In this document: positions 34,501-48,800 of the stretch, in pieces
Layout of the letters: every line of letters begins with the position of its first letter
Position numbering within the stretch: the stretch's first letter is position 1
Assembly: GCF_041734735.1 (NCBI RefSeq)
Contig: NC_134896.1
Location: forward strand, 37,392,539-37,456,538
Length of the DNA stretch: 64,000 nt
Direction: 5' to 3'
DNA from: Babylonia areolata
Taxonomy: Eukaryota; Mollusca; Gastropoda; Neogastropoda; Buccinidae
Position numbers and translations under genes: made by a program
Notes under the pieces: model-generated
What the model was told of the DNA's origin: nothing
Database searches by the model: none
Seen by the model: only the letters and a program-made list of their open reading frames with translations

Positions 34501-37500
34501 TTTGGCCAATTATGGTATTGTCTTTTAAAAAAAAATTTAACTCTGAGCATGTGTGCATCCAATCTGGAAGTGATAACAAAGTGGAATGGCTGATTCTATA
34601 TGCACTGTCTGTTCATCTTGATGAGATTAGTGGCAAGGTGGAATGTCTTGATGGTAGAGTTTCAGGGTGTTTATTTTTTCTGATTTATGAGGATGTATGG
34701 ATTCGTTGACATGCTTTTTACATTATATAAATGTTACTATTTCTTGCAGCTGTCAGAAGATGTGTTCGTTATGCTGTGTTACAATACCAGGAGACAGTGT
34801 CGTCTGAAATTTGAAATTCAGTATTCCTGTCTACTGTTTTTGTGTCAAGACCCTGAACTTTCCATATGGTTTGATAATTCCTGAGCCATGTGTTTTTCCT
34901 GTTATTTTCTACACATTTTCTCCCGTGTGATCATGTTAACCCTTTTGCTATCAGGGAAGTAAGAGTTAAGTGAAATCTATTAGCCAGGGTTTTTTCACAA
35001 AAAACGGATATATATTTTCAAAAGATTCTGTACCCATAAAAGTATACATTTCAGACCTGTTTACCAGTATGATTTTTGCGTAATTTGTACACCATTTTGA
35101 CATGGAGTTCGCCAGCACTTGAAAATGAATTTCAGTACGACTTGTGAGGAAAGAAAAAAAATTGCTTAGCCAGGCTAATCAGAGTTCTGGTCCACAACAA
35201 AAAAGTGGAGAGCACAGTTTTGACGCTGCTAGCGTGGCGACAGGTTCTCAAGGACGACAGTGAAAAGTTCACTGCCAGCGCCTGCCTGTTGATGTTACAT
35301 GATAGCAAACCAGCCCTGTCTGTAGACAGTCCAAGAGGGCGACCTACATGGATGGTTGTGACAATCTTCCTCTCAAAGAGGGTGTCAAAGTCCAGTTGTG
35401 TTGAGGGGACTGACAGTCACACATATCAAAAGCCCCACACCCCTCCCCACACCCCCCTCACCTGAAGCCCCATTGCTCAGCAACCTTCCAGTTGATGGAA
35501 CAGCTGTCTGTACCACCTTCCCTCTGGAACTGTGACCCTTCACCATCCTCTTTCACACACACACCCTCACACACCCTGGCAATGTGAACGCCTGAAACTC
35601 ATTCACACTTTCACTGACACATGCGGGCACACACACACACACATCACTCTCTGTGTGTACAAAACACATCCTGCTGTGGCCTGTTGCTGTTTTAACAGTT
35701 GCCCTACCGGACAAGTGAGAAATAGTAACTGTTGACCCCAGCTAACAGAATCTTAATTGAATCTGTCAAACTGTTGACCCCAGCTAACAGAATCTTAATT
35801 GAATCTGTCAGTTCCTGACAGTGTTTGTCCCACAGTGCATATGCTGGCTTTTCTTATTTAACTCCCGGCATGTTGCTGTATTCAGTGGAGGTTTAAAAAA
35901 AGACCATAGTCTTTAGTTGGCCCTGAGTGGTCAGCTGGGCTAAACTGAAATCAACTGTACTAATACTAGTAACACTGATAATAATAATGTGAAATCAATG
36001 ATAGTTGTATTGTGGAAGTTACTAAATCAAAGTTTTGGATATGTTTGCTTGGTACACTGTTTTGAGGAGTACACCCTTTTTTTTTTTTTTTTTGACAAGA
36101 ATACACAGAACACAAATATAAGTTTAACAGGTCTGATATTTTCTGAAAGGTAAATGAATAAAGAATACAAAACACATGATGCATTCCAATTTTGCATATG
36201 TTCAGTGACATGCAGTTGTTTTGAAATTCGTGTTGTTGTTTTTTGGTCACATTTTCAACGTAGGTAATTTGCACAGTAATATATTTTCTGGACAAATGGA
36301 TACCTCAACGCACAGATTATACCAGAACAATCACAATAAAAAGAAAAGAGACAAATACACAATATATGATATTGTGACTAAGTGATAACATATGTGAGGC
36401 CGCACCTTATTGGCCTCTGTCCCTCTCCTTTTCCATGCCTGTAACTGGACACTTTGTCCAGTTCTGCTGAGAACCCTTTGGCCCAGTGCCAAGAATATCA
36501 CTAACAGTGTGAGCTGCTAATAGTTCGGTCACGTTTCTGTTGTCTGCCCGCATCACTCACTGTTTGTTGTTTCTTGGCCAGTCTCATGATTGCTCCCTTT
36601 ATTTTCTGTTGAATTGTCCGACAAAAGTTTATCACTGCCTTCTTCTTCAGGTTGATGCTTCAATTCTTTCTGAGAATCAGTTAAAGCAATTTTGGTTGTT
36701 TAAGTGCACCACAATCGCATGACTTGACCACGGTGTCTGCCATTTTGCTGAGTGAGCGGGCAGCCAGGCAAAACACTGTGGCACTCGCAGCCACTAACCC
36801 AATGAAATCATACAAATAAAGGACTGCCTCATGACATGGATCAGATTTCTAGCTATCAATAGAATTTAGAAAGATTCCCCAAGCTAAAGCTACCAGTAGT
36901 TTTGTCAACGAACTCAATACAAACCAGGGAAAAGTCAGAATATTTCGCTGACAAGTATCTTGTCATTGTGGCAGCGAAGTGTACTCTGTTGTGCTGAGTT
37001 CTCATCATACAGGCAGCCTAGCGGTTAAGTAAATGATAGTCCTATTGATTTCTGTGATTTTTTTTCTCCTGATACAGGGCTTTGAAGACATGGATCTGGA
37101 GGATGATAAGAAAGAGATGATCAACAAGGAGATCAGGATGTTCCGAGACATGCATAAGGTAAGGAGAAGGAACAGTTTGCTGTATGCTTGCTTGTTAGGT
37201 CAGTGTTGGTATTTTGTAGATATATGTTCCATGAGGGCAACAGCTGGTCCCTTTGTCGTCCCCCCACCCCTCCCCTTTTATCCCCACAGTTTTGCAGCTG
37301 CTCTGTCTGCTGAGAACAGGAGTGTACAGTGCCTGTGACATGGATGTATGCTGGAAGAGTGTCAGCACAGAATGGAGACAAAGATGAACATCGAAGTTTG
37401 TTCACAGATCATTGTACATATTTTTTGTGTGTCTGTCAGTCAGTCAGTCTGTGTGTCCGTCCACACTTGCATCCACAAGTGTGAGCATGTGGTTGTTTAT

Positions 37501-39831
37501 GTTTGTGAGCCTGCTGACCAAAGATCTTTCCTTGTTTATACAGCACACTGTGTGTAACAACAACAACAAAAATGTCAGGAGTCATTTGAAACTGTCCAGC
37601 ATTGAAAAATGTGTGTGTGCTCTCAATTGAGCATTTGCGCCCATGCTTGCATGTGTGCACACGTTTAGTGTGTTGTGATTGTGTAGTGAAGTATGTTGTT
37701 ATTTCCTGTGTATGAGTATTATAACAGAGAGAAGACAAGACACTATCTATTTTTCTTTGTGCAGCTGGAATCCAGAGAATAATTGTGCATGAAGCTGAAC
37801 TTGCTTTTTATTGTGTCCAGATGTTTCTCGCTTGTCACTCAGCTTCCTTGCCAGCTCTTGTTATTTGCGATATTATGATTATGAAAAAAAAGAAGGAATA
37901 ATTGAATATGCTGTGTCATGATGTTGACTGTATACATAGATACATAGTTGTTTATGTTCTTATGTTTTTTGTTGTTTTTCGTGGAAAGGATGTTTAAAAA
38001 TGAAATTGTAAAAAATGAAGCTGACATTTTTTTGTCGGCAAGAAAAATGTTTTAGTTTCTGTTGTAAGAAACATATTTCAACATTCTTTATAGAAAGTAA
38101 AAGAATTCTTGCTGGTTTTTATTGGACTATTTTTCCATGTGTTCAAAGCTTACTCAGAATTCATGAAATTCATTTGAAAAGTTGCAGCTTAATAATGCTG
38201 TAATGTATTATTTTATACAATGGGTTAGATTTTAATTTCAAAGTGAAAAATTTTAAATCAAATATTTGAAATCTATAGTGATTAGCTGTGAATTGTTCTC
38301 TTCACGATGACATAATGCATGTTCTGTAGAACGGTAATATTTGATCTGTCTGTTCTGTATAGACAGTAATTTGATCTACCTACCCATGCCTGAAATTAAT
38401 AGGTTTTCATTTCATTGCTGTAAAACAACTAGGCTTCTAAGACCGTGTCTGCAATCACGATGAATACAAGTTAAATAAATGTTCTCCAGGGGTAAGTGTT
38501 TGAAAACCATCTTTCTCAAACAATGGCACTCACTTGTCTGAAGCTTGCATCATTACTTTGTTGGTGCAGACTGGTAAGTCCTGGTGAGTTCACACTTTTC
38601 CTTTTTTTTTTTTCCATAGATTATCTTCGTTTGATGACCGACCCATGGTCTAATGTAAGCAGTATCTGTGGAGAAGGCAAGAGAGCTTTGCATAGTGTGC
38701 TGTGTGTGCTTAGCCCTGTGTCCAGTGTGTATTCCTCACTCCCAGAATGGGGGGAAGGTATGATGCCCCATGCTGCACACAGCTGGCTGAAGCCACACAG
38801 GTCAGACTGCAGCACTGGAAGCTTTTCAGGCTTGATCCACATGTGCTTTTTCTTGATGGCAAGGCTCATGTAGCATGGACTACTTATGATACACAGTGGG
38901 TCAGGACTTGTTTAGCTGGTGGCACTGTCCTAGTTTGTCAGTTCACTTGGTGCTAAAAATCCCAGTTATCTGAAGACCAGCAGTGCACAAGGCACGGAGA
39001 TTGAAATTAACAGGCCACATTGATGTCAGTCCTTGACATTGAAGAGAGGAATAACCAATACATTTTTGTGTGTGTCATAGTTATAGCAGGCAGCAGTCCA
39101 CAGGGAGAGAGGGGCAGGCAGAATTTTACAGAGAATGGGGGTGGAGGGGGAGTGCCGATCTATTCTTGCCTGTTGTTAAAGGATTGGCAGTCTTTTAAGA
39201 TTAATTAGTGAAATGTGATATTCGAAGGAGGGTGGCAGTTGGTATAGAATTGAAAGCCACACAGTGTTTGGATAAAGGAACCACAGACAGAGAGCAGGAT
39301 TGAGGTACCTTCATGTGTATGACTAAGCACATCGCAGGTTTTTTCAGTTGTCTGAGACAGGTAAGTCAGAGCTGCCATCACAGCTAGGTAAAACTGAATT
39401 TTTGTTTTAGAATTAAAAGTGTAAATATACTTTTCCTGCAAGATCAATGGACAAGTATTGAAGAGGTTAGTGCCCTTACAATTCCTTTCTGAACTCTGAA
39501 GTAGTACATGTGGGTACAGAGTATTATGGGCAGGTTAGTGATTTGATCTTTTAGTACTAGTTATTGTGTCTGTGTCGTGCATGTGTACCATTGAATTTTT
39601 AAAGAAAATGAAAACATGTATTAAAGATTCTGAAAAACAGTAGTAAGTGTGTCCAAAGAAGGTGAGATTATTCACAATGTGTTAAGTACCCCAAGTTTCT
39701 TCCTTTCCCCAAAGAATTAATTTCCTGTCACTTTCAGTTTTATCACTGTTCTATGGCTTGAAAAATGAATTGTATAAAGATTTTACCTTATTCTTTTTGC
39801 TATGGTTTATTTTGTGTTGGATGATTCATTT

Positions 39832-39875
<44 letters not shown>

Positions 39876-42800
39876 GTTTACACTCATCTGTTAAAAAACT
39901 AGACAGGCACCTTCAGTAGAAACAAGTACATTGCACTGAAAGTCCTTACCTCTATCATTTTCACAGAGGTGGAACAGTGATAACAGTCTATCCTGGAAAA
40001 ATTGGATGTCCTAAATGTTGTGCAAAGTGCAATAAAAAATGAATAAATAAATTTATTTATATAGAAAAAATGCCTGTGAATGCAATGTAATTAACAGCAC
40101 AACCAGGTAACTTCTGTTTCGCTATTTAAAAAGCACCTCAGGCATGCGGCTGGTTCTTGGCTGCTTGCTGCAGAGAAAGACTTCCACATCATTAAAATAT
40201 CAGCTCCCCAGGCAGCAAGATTTCCTTTTTTGACTCACTTGTGTAAACAAAGTGAGTCTATGTTTTAACCCGGTGTTCGGTTGTCTGTGTGTGTGTCTGT
40301 GTGTCCGTGGTAAACTTTAACATTGACATTTTCTCTGCAAATACTTTGTCAGTTGACACCAAATTTGGCATAAAAATAGGAAAAATTCAGTTCTTTCCAG
40401 TCATCTTGTTAAAAACAATATTGCACCTCTGGGATGGGCACAAAAAAATATAAAAAAAGAAGCCTAATTATATGCAAACTGCATTTACTGTTATATTTAT
40501 ATTTTTTGTATTCTCTAAACTTGGCACTTTGACCTCTTATTCTGACACAACAACAAGAGGAGTCATTATCATTTTTTGTTCAAACAGGAACTTCTTTTGC
40601 TAAGCATGGAATTTTTATTTATTTTGCAAACGTTTTGGTGCAGATAGTAAAGAAGGGAAATTACTCTGTAATTAATGCTAGGGGACTTAATTCATCACAA
40701 GTGAGTCTTGAAGGCCTTGCCTCTCTTGTTCTTTTTGTTTTCTTCTTTTTAAATGTGGTAAAGTTTTGGAGAAAATTGTGTGAAGATTGTGTATGGATAC
40801 ACCTTGGTGTCCTGTCAATAAAATTATTGCACTATCAGCCCCTTTTCTGCTGTATGTTTTTAACTTGTGATTACAATATGCCAAGGGAAGAAAAATGAGC
40901 ACCCACATGTGGACACATTTACACTATTTCTTCCATTGTAAAATTATCTCAATAAAGTGAAGCTTGGTGGTTGTTGATACTTGTTCTTTTAGCAGCTAAG
41001 AATAATTTGAATTATATGGTATGTTTACTAGGCCATTTTTCTTGTTGATACTGTTGTTTGAAAAATATATACTATAGATATAAATGATATGTGTGACCCA
41101 AAGACATATTAAAACCCAAATGAAGGCACCCAAAATTATGTTCAACATGCTAGAAAATCACTGATAAAATTTTCAGCAAAGCTGACATGAATCGATGAAA
41201 ATGCACTGCTGATAATATAGCCTGGGCTTATCACACTAGTGAACAGCCAAACAACAATTATCAGTGTCTTTTTTTTTTTCTTTCCTTTTCCCCCCAATGC
41301 CCCTTCACTCCACAAAGATCCAGCAGGCACAACACTTTGTATTAACAAACCAAGAAATAAAGTGTAGATCTTGGGACAGAGATTCAGTTCAGAGACATTG
41401 TTTCTGGTGTCTGTTTATCTAATTCGATTGATGGCCCATACTTCTGTGTGCATGATATAGTTTCATGTATTTTCATCAGATTTTGCAGCGGTAATTGTTA
41501 CCATGGTCAAAAGTGAGTGTTATAATGTGTTTCTGCATCTCTGAGTTCTTTGTCTAGCTCTCATCATGTTTTCATCTTGCAGAATTCTCATGTGTTCTTA
41601 TCTCTTGGGGATTTGCTTGTTTGCAAATAATGATGTACCTTTTGTTAAGGTGGTTGATTCTGAAAAAAAGAAAAGCATGATTTCTATAACAAAGGGGGTG
41701 TTTTTTAAGGGAATGTGAAAATCAAGTTTGTTGGGGAAGACTTCAGTTACTGGAAGTGGAAATGTTGAAAAATGCTGTAGTAAATGGGATGGGTTGGAGG
41801 AGGGATGCTGGGGGTTCCCCAGTGAAGAAAGGTTGGAGTTGTTAAATATATTATCAGTGTATTCCCAAGTCCCTGCATCCTCAACCCTCCTGAATTCAGT
41901 CCCCTTTTTCTTCATCACCCTTCCACCATAACTACTTCTATCCCCCCCCACCTACCCGCCCCAACCCCCTGCCTCCCCGCCCCTCCCCTCCCAAAAAAGG
42001 GCAGTGTAGAAAATTTAGGACCTGTGGAAGGTGTAGCATTTTGTGTCATGTTCTTTGTTTTCATGCTGTTCACTTTGTCTAGTAAGGGGTGGTGGGGAGG
42101 GATGGGGGAGGAACATAACTTTGCTTTATGTCATAAGCCACAGGGAAGAGAGAGAATGGAGACATTTGTCATTGGGTATGATTAACAGAAAGTGGAGCTT
42201 CTTCCAACCTTCTTCATTTGGCGGAAGGCACGGCAGTTGCCTGGCGACGAAAGAGGAAATCTTGCGGTGATGTACAGTGAATTGTAGACAACTTTGGTGT
42301 ACTTTGCCTTTCATGATGTTAATGGCTGCAGTATGTGTAGCTTTCATGTTTTCAGCTTTTGTGCATCTTGGTTGAGGAACATTAGGGAGCAGAAAATCCA
42401 GCTTTGTTAACATTTTAATTTGCAGAAAAAAGCCAACGGTATCTTTGCTCTTATTCTTGCCTGTTCAGCATTCAAAATTGTGATTTTGTCAGAATAGTTT
42501 GGGATAATCCAGAATATTTGGTGGGAGTAACTTTATAACTGAACGGAACTGAAACAATGTGCATGAACTAGCAACAACAACAAAATCAAGACGAATGCAG
42601 TGTTGAGAAATGTGGAATGCTGTTTCCTCATAGCACATTTGCATCATTTTTGAAGGACCATGAAATTAATCCCAGTTAAGATGCACAAAGCTTTTTTTTT
42701 TTCCCCCCCACCATATTCCAACTGATCGTTGAACCAGAATGTATGTGAGAAATGTAAAAAATATATGAGCATGGTGCCAGTCCCACGCTCTTGGTTAGGT

Positions 42801-45800
42801 GAACATGTGTATGTGGGTGTGTGTCTGCAGGGTGGTTGTGTTGCTGGAAAGTAATGGTTGGGGAAGATCAGTTGGAATGTGTTATCTTGATGTCAGTAAT
42901 AAGCACTTGTGACTGGCTGCGTGAGAAGCAGGTGGCTGGCTATTAAAGCGGGTGTTGTTTCTGGTTTATTTTTAGGGCAATGAGGAGGATGAGGAATCTA
43001 AGGAAAGAGACCGAAAGGAGCGTGAACGCTATGAGGAAATCAAACGCAGGCGGGAGAAAGAAAGGGAACGCAACAGAGAACGGCTGCGGGAACGTGAGCG
43101 GGAAAGGGAGAGGGAGCGAGAAAGAGAGCGGGAGATAGAACGAGAGAGGACTCGTTCCCGGTCAAGGTCCAGTTCCAGAGGACGCTCAAGACGCCGACGG
43201 TCACCTTCAAGAGACAACTCCAGAGACAGATCCCGTGACAGGTGAGACTTCACTCCCCCTTTTCTTTCCCCTTTATAAGTTCTTATATTTCACATTTTCA
43301 AATTAATTTTGGATATGTTTAGGTCAGCCTTTGGCATCAGTGTTGTGAAAATAAGATTCTAAGCTATTTCTGGTGGATTTGTTGTTGAGATATTGTTTGT
43401 CTCATGGCTAAATTTCATGTTGTTCGTTTCATATTTTTGTCAGTTATATCTCTCCTTTTATTTATTTCACTTTGATTCAATACACAGAACTTATTTTAAA
43501 GGGCTGAGACAAGTGAATGATATACAGATCTGTCATTGGTTTATCTGGAGACAGTTAAGAACTATGAGGCACAGTATACTGGAATTAAAAAAAAAAAGTG
43601 ATCTACACCACCACCATTTATCCAACTGCCTGTTGTTTGTGAATAGGCTGGGGGAAAAAATATTCCAGGAAGGAGAGATTCATTCATTCTATTTTTATCA
43701 ACAGTTTGCAGCATTAGAACGTTACTATGTGTTGGTGCCCAAGATGGAAAATTCAGCAAGATTTTGTATGTGAGTGTGACATACTAGCATGCCTGCGCAT
43801 GCATTCATGTGGGTATGTGTCAGTGGAGTTGTGAGAATTCAAAGCCAGTTACCCGGGTAGTTAGTATTACAAAGTGCATTGCGTTGCAGTCGGTTGTCAC
43901 TTTTGATATTTGTCAGATCACTTGATATTTGTCAGATTATTGGTCGAATGTCAGATATAAGTGTAATGATGTATGTGATAATGAATGAGATGTGTGTTGC
44001 TCATGAGATTATATATGGTTTTTGTGGTGATTGAAGGAGGAAGGAACGTGAGATGGAGGAGGAAGAAGAAGCATATGAACGTCGCAAGCTGGAAAAGAAG
44101 CTGAGGGAGAAAGAGGCTGCTTACCAAGAGGTGGGTATCACACTTACCATGATGGATACCTTTCTACTTTACCTGCCCTTCTGACTGGCTTATACAAAGT
44201 ATGCAATTTTCACACTGTGTTGAAAGGTACTCTACTATTTAAATTGTTCACTTAGAAGAAGATATAGCCTGTTCATGCTGCTTGGAGTTTATTAAGCATT
44301 ATGTTTTAGAAAGGTTTAAAAAAAATAAATAGATAAAAACTGCAGTGTGTCTATGTTATTTATTAACAGACGGGGTCTGTATGGGCCATGGAAAAGCTGG
44401 AAAAACATGGAATTTGAAAACATAATTTTCCAGGCCTTGAAAGTCATGGAATTCAGGAATTCTGGTCAAAGACATGGAAAAGTCATGGAATTTCAAAAGT
44501 GTGGTGTGTGTGTGTGTGTGTGTCTGCCAACATCAAATGAAAATGTAGCAAGTCACAGCACTGAGCTTCTCTGAAACGAAAACGAGGCTCTGGGATGAGT
44601 AATGTCAAATTGATTCTGATTGGTTTAGAGCTCTGATTCAAACACTTTCATTGGCTCTCCCACATAATTGTGGGCCTTTAGCCTAGAGTGTCGTTTGGAA
44701 TTGGGAACAACACTCAGTGCAGTTCATGTAGGGGGGTGTAGATTTAATGAATTGTGGCTGAGTAACAAAGACTATGCAAGTTGGCTGGCAACTCGCATGG
44801 ATCCTGCAATGGCATACTGTACGGCATGCTGGAAGTCTTTCGATATTTCTAACATGGACGATGCTGCTCTGAAAAGTCATGTAAAAAGAAAAAAGCACAA
44901 GATTGTTCTGTCAGCAAAAGAATCGGCAACTGCTTTCCTTTGACTGATGGAATTTTTTTTAGCTTCTCATTCAACTTCAGAACATATCTCATCATGTGTT
45001 CATGTCAAATGAAACAGCATCATTGTTTGTTTCATCGTCAAATGAAACAGCATCATTGTTTGTTTCATCAGCCATGCCTGCAGTGTGTTCGGGAAAATCC
45101 AGCGATGTCAGTCAACAAGTTACACAAAGCAACACCTGTGTATGTGTGTGTGTGTGTGTTAGTGGTATTCAAAACATCAAAGTAACAAAGAAGATGCTGT
45201 TTGCTGCTGCTACCTCCCGTCAGAAATACTACAAGCACCTAGATGATCAGAAGGAGGAAAAGTAGGAAGCTGAGAAGAAAAGAAAGGCTGTCTGTCATGG
45301 ATGAACTGGATCATTTGAAGAAGAAAAAAAGAAAGAAAGAAAAAACATGTGGAAGACAGAATCAGATATTTGCATCAAAGTGTTTATCAGTACTCTGAGC
45401 AAGCTGAAGACAAAGACAAATGTGAAAAATTTACTGACTTTTGTATCCTAAGTCAAATAATCTCTGGGGGTCTGCAAAGTAAAAAGAGGAAGAACTGAAA
45501 ACCCTTGATCAGGAGATCGAAAACCAGCTGAAGCACACTGCAAATTGTTAGGAAATTTGCAAGGATATTTTTCCAAAGAGAAGGACACTTCTGGAAACCA
45601 AAAGTTTCATCCATGGTATTGTTAGGACAAGGGAATTAGAGGACTGTGTGTGCAAGTGACTATGAGGACAATGTGTGCAAGTGACTATGAGGACTGTGTG
45701 CGCAAAAGTGGCATCAGACCAAGATACATTGAGGACAGTGTGTGCATTAGTGGTGTTAAACCAAAATGAAGAATACCTTGAGCCAGTTGAGGACAATGTG

Positions 45801-48800
45801 TGCTGTGACGGTGTTAAACCATAAACCAGGATGCCTTGAGCCAGCTGAGGTCAGTGAGTGCATTGGTGGTATTAAACCAAGAGGCTATGAGGACTGTGTG
45901 TACATTAGTGGTGTTAAACCAAGAAACCTTTTGGACAGTGTTGTGTACTTGTGGTGTTATCAAGATACCTTGAGCCAGCTGAGCATAGTTTGTGCATTGG
46001 TGGTTTTAAACCAAGATACTTTGAAGAAAATGTGGGTATTGGTGGTATTAAAACAAGACATGAGTTCTTTCTGACTGCTGTGCTATGGACATTCAAAGCA
46101 CAGTAATGATTTTAAGTTTTATCTTCCCAATAAGCCGTTTTGATAATGGAAGAATATACATTTTGTCATGAAAATAGTGAATTTGGAGTTGCAGAAATTT
46201 ATGAAAATGTCATGGAAAAGTTTTGGAAAAGTCATGAAATTTTGAAATTGTAAACCAGTATGGACCCTGAACAGAGTATGATATGGAGTTAAAACAAAGT
46301 CTGAAAGCTTTGAAAGTATATGCATATGCTGTTTGTCATAATAGGGTAATTCAGCTGGTTGTAGAACTGTTAATTTGTGCTTGATCAGTGTGTTTTTGTG
46401 ACCAGAAATGGACATAAAAGTGAAGAAAGCTGACCATTTCTTTTTTTTTTTTTTCTCTGTCCTCAGCGTCTGAAGAACTGGGAGAAGAGAGAAAGGAACA
46501 AGTCCAGGGAGTATGAGAAAGAAAAAGAGAGGGAGGACGAAAGAAAAGCTGAAGAGGTAGGCTTCTGGAATTTGTTGTTTGGAGTGGATAGTATTTGTGT
46601 TGTGGTCTGTATTCTTTGTATGAATAGATGTATAGATAGACTGCACCCTTAATTTGTTTATATCAATCAGTCCAATGGAGAGTCATTGTGCCTAATATAA
46701 CTGCAGTTTCAGCCCTGTGGATTCACAAGATATCTTGGCAATCAATGACAATGAACTTAACTCCCATGACACTTGATCAAGAGACATAACTTACAAATTA
46801 GTCGTGTTCTGAACCTTACACAATTACTTTTCCTGTTGGTGAAGCATAGAAATATCTTGCAGAAGAAGTTGGTTGCTCATTAATAATTGATCTTTTTATC
46901 ATATGTTTAAGGATCTAAAAGTATGCAAGGGAGATCAAAATGTGCAAACAGCACGAGTGGTCAGCTCTTCTTGATCAGTCCAAATATAGTCAGGCAAATG
47001 AGCACTGACACTGAGAAAGTGTTGTTGGCAGTAAAGTTTACTTGGGTATTCAAAGAGATGCTATACACCCCAGACAAATTATTAAACAGAACACGATTAT
47101 ATAGTAAACAAGTGCAAACAACTTTGCCTTTTGTCCAAAAATGACTTCACATATAAGCTTTTATGAAAAATATGTGTGGGTGAGAGTACAGTGTAGCACT
47201 AATAATTTTAACAGTATGGATGTACTCATCAAGGTTGCTGCCTCTGAACAGACTTGTCAGATCAGTGCCAGCAGCCCTGAAGTTTTTTTTATGTTTATAT
47301 GTACCACCTTCTTCACTAGTGTCACTATCTGGACTTTTTCTTTAGGCAAGAGAAGGCAGACGTCTGAAGGAATTCCTGGAAGATTATGATGACCTGCGTG
47401 ATGATCCCAAATTTTACAAGTAAGTGTGTGTTGACATCCATAACTGCTGGCTTAGAAACTTTTACTGTGTGTTCGTGTGCATGTGTGCATTACCAGTGAA
47501 GAGATGTTTTAGAATTAATATACAGGCTTGCTGTTCTAAATGGCTGTTCTGGCAAACTGCCTTTGTTTAGGATTTAATTGATTAATTTTTTTCATGGTCA
47601 CATGCTCCTGAATGTATGTTTATTCTGGTGGCAAGCTGATATTGTTGTCAGCATCAATTTTTGGAACCTGTACTTGTCTACAGGCTGTTGCATTGATTGA
47701 CTGGTTTGTTATCATTTTATTGCATCCAAAGTCGTCTTCTGAGGTGCTGACCAGTTTGGACCCGCCATGTTTTAGTGCGGCAGACTAAACTGAATGGAAA
47801 ACTTTCCTTCGTTAAAGAACATCGTGGTGTCAAACATTTTCGTATTTCTTTGCTTAATACCTTTTTGGTTCTGTTAACTTTTTCAAGTTTCCTTTATGGT
47901 CATATTGCGACGTTTTTTGGGTTTTTTTTTGTTTTTTTTATATATATATGCAATCACCAGTTGTGGTTGAATGGTAGAGTATGTGACTGCAGTCAAGAAT
48001 GAACCCTGACCATAATTATTGTGACTGTGTAGGGGAAGCCCTCTAGCCAGACGACTGAAGGAGCGAGAGAAAGAGAAGGAGGCAGACTTGAGGGACCGGC
48101 AGAGAGAGAAGGAAGAAATTGAAGAGCTGAAGAGAAAACTGCTGGACCAGGGTCACCCTGACCCAGAAGCAGAACTTGCCAGGGTAAGCACACAGGGCTT
48201 GTGTCTGTTCCTCTACCACTGTTCTTTAATGGACTCTTCTCAGCCTCTCCATCCCTCTGTGTGTGTGTGTGTGTGTAAACCTGATTATGTATTAGTCAGC
48301 AGAAAAATGAGTTCAGTCGAGTTTAAATGTTAATTTGGCTTGTGGATCCAATTGTTTTGTCTGACAGCCTTTGAACAGAGAGGGATATGATTTGCATGTT
48401 TGTTTGTTTTTGATTAGTTTTCTAAAAAAAAATATTGTTGATTGTGTGTTACGACGAAGATTCATTGGCTGTTTTTATTGTCACTGTCATTGCAGAAGGT
48501 GATTATAAATGTTATAGCGTTTGCTATTGACTGGGTTAACTGATATTTGTAGAGATCCCAGCCAAGGGTATGACACTAGTTAAGTAGCTGTGTTCAACAA
48601 AGTAAAGAATGATCACCATCTGTCACAGCTGGAGCGTGAACAGGAGGAACATCTACGTCCCCGCCTTCAACTTGTAGAGCCAGAGCGAGCCCCCTCAGAG
48701 GCCTCAGAACAGCCAGAGAAACCCAAAGAGGAATCTCCCTCTTCCTCAGAGGAAGAAGAGGAGGAGGAGAAGCCTCCTGTGGTGCCCAAACTACCTCCAG

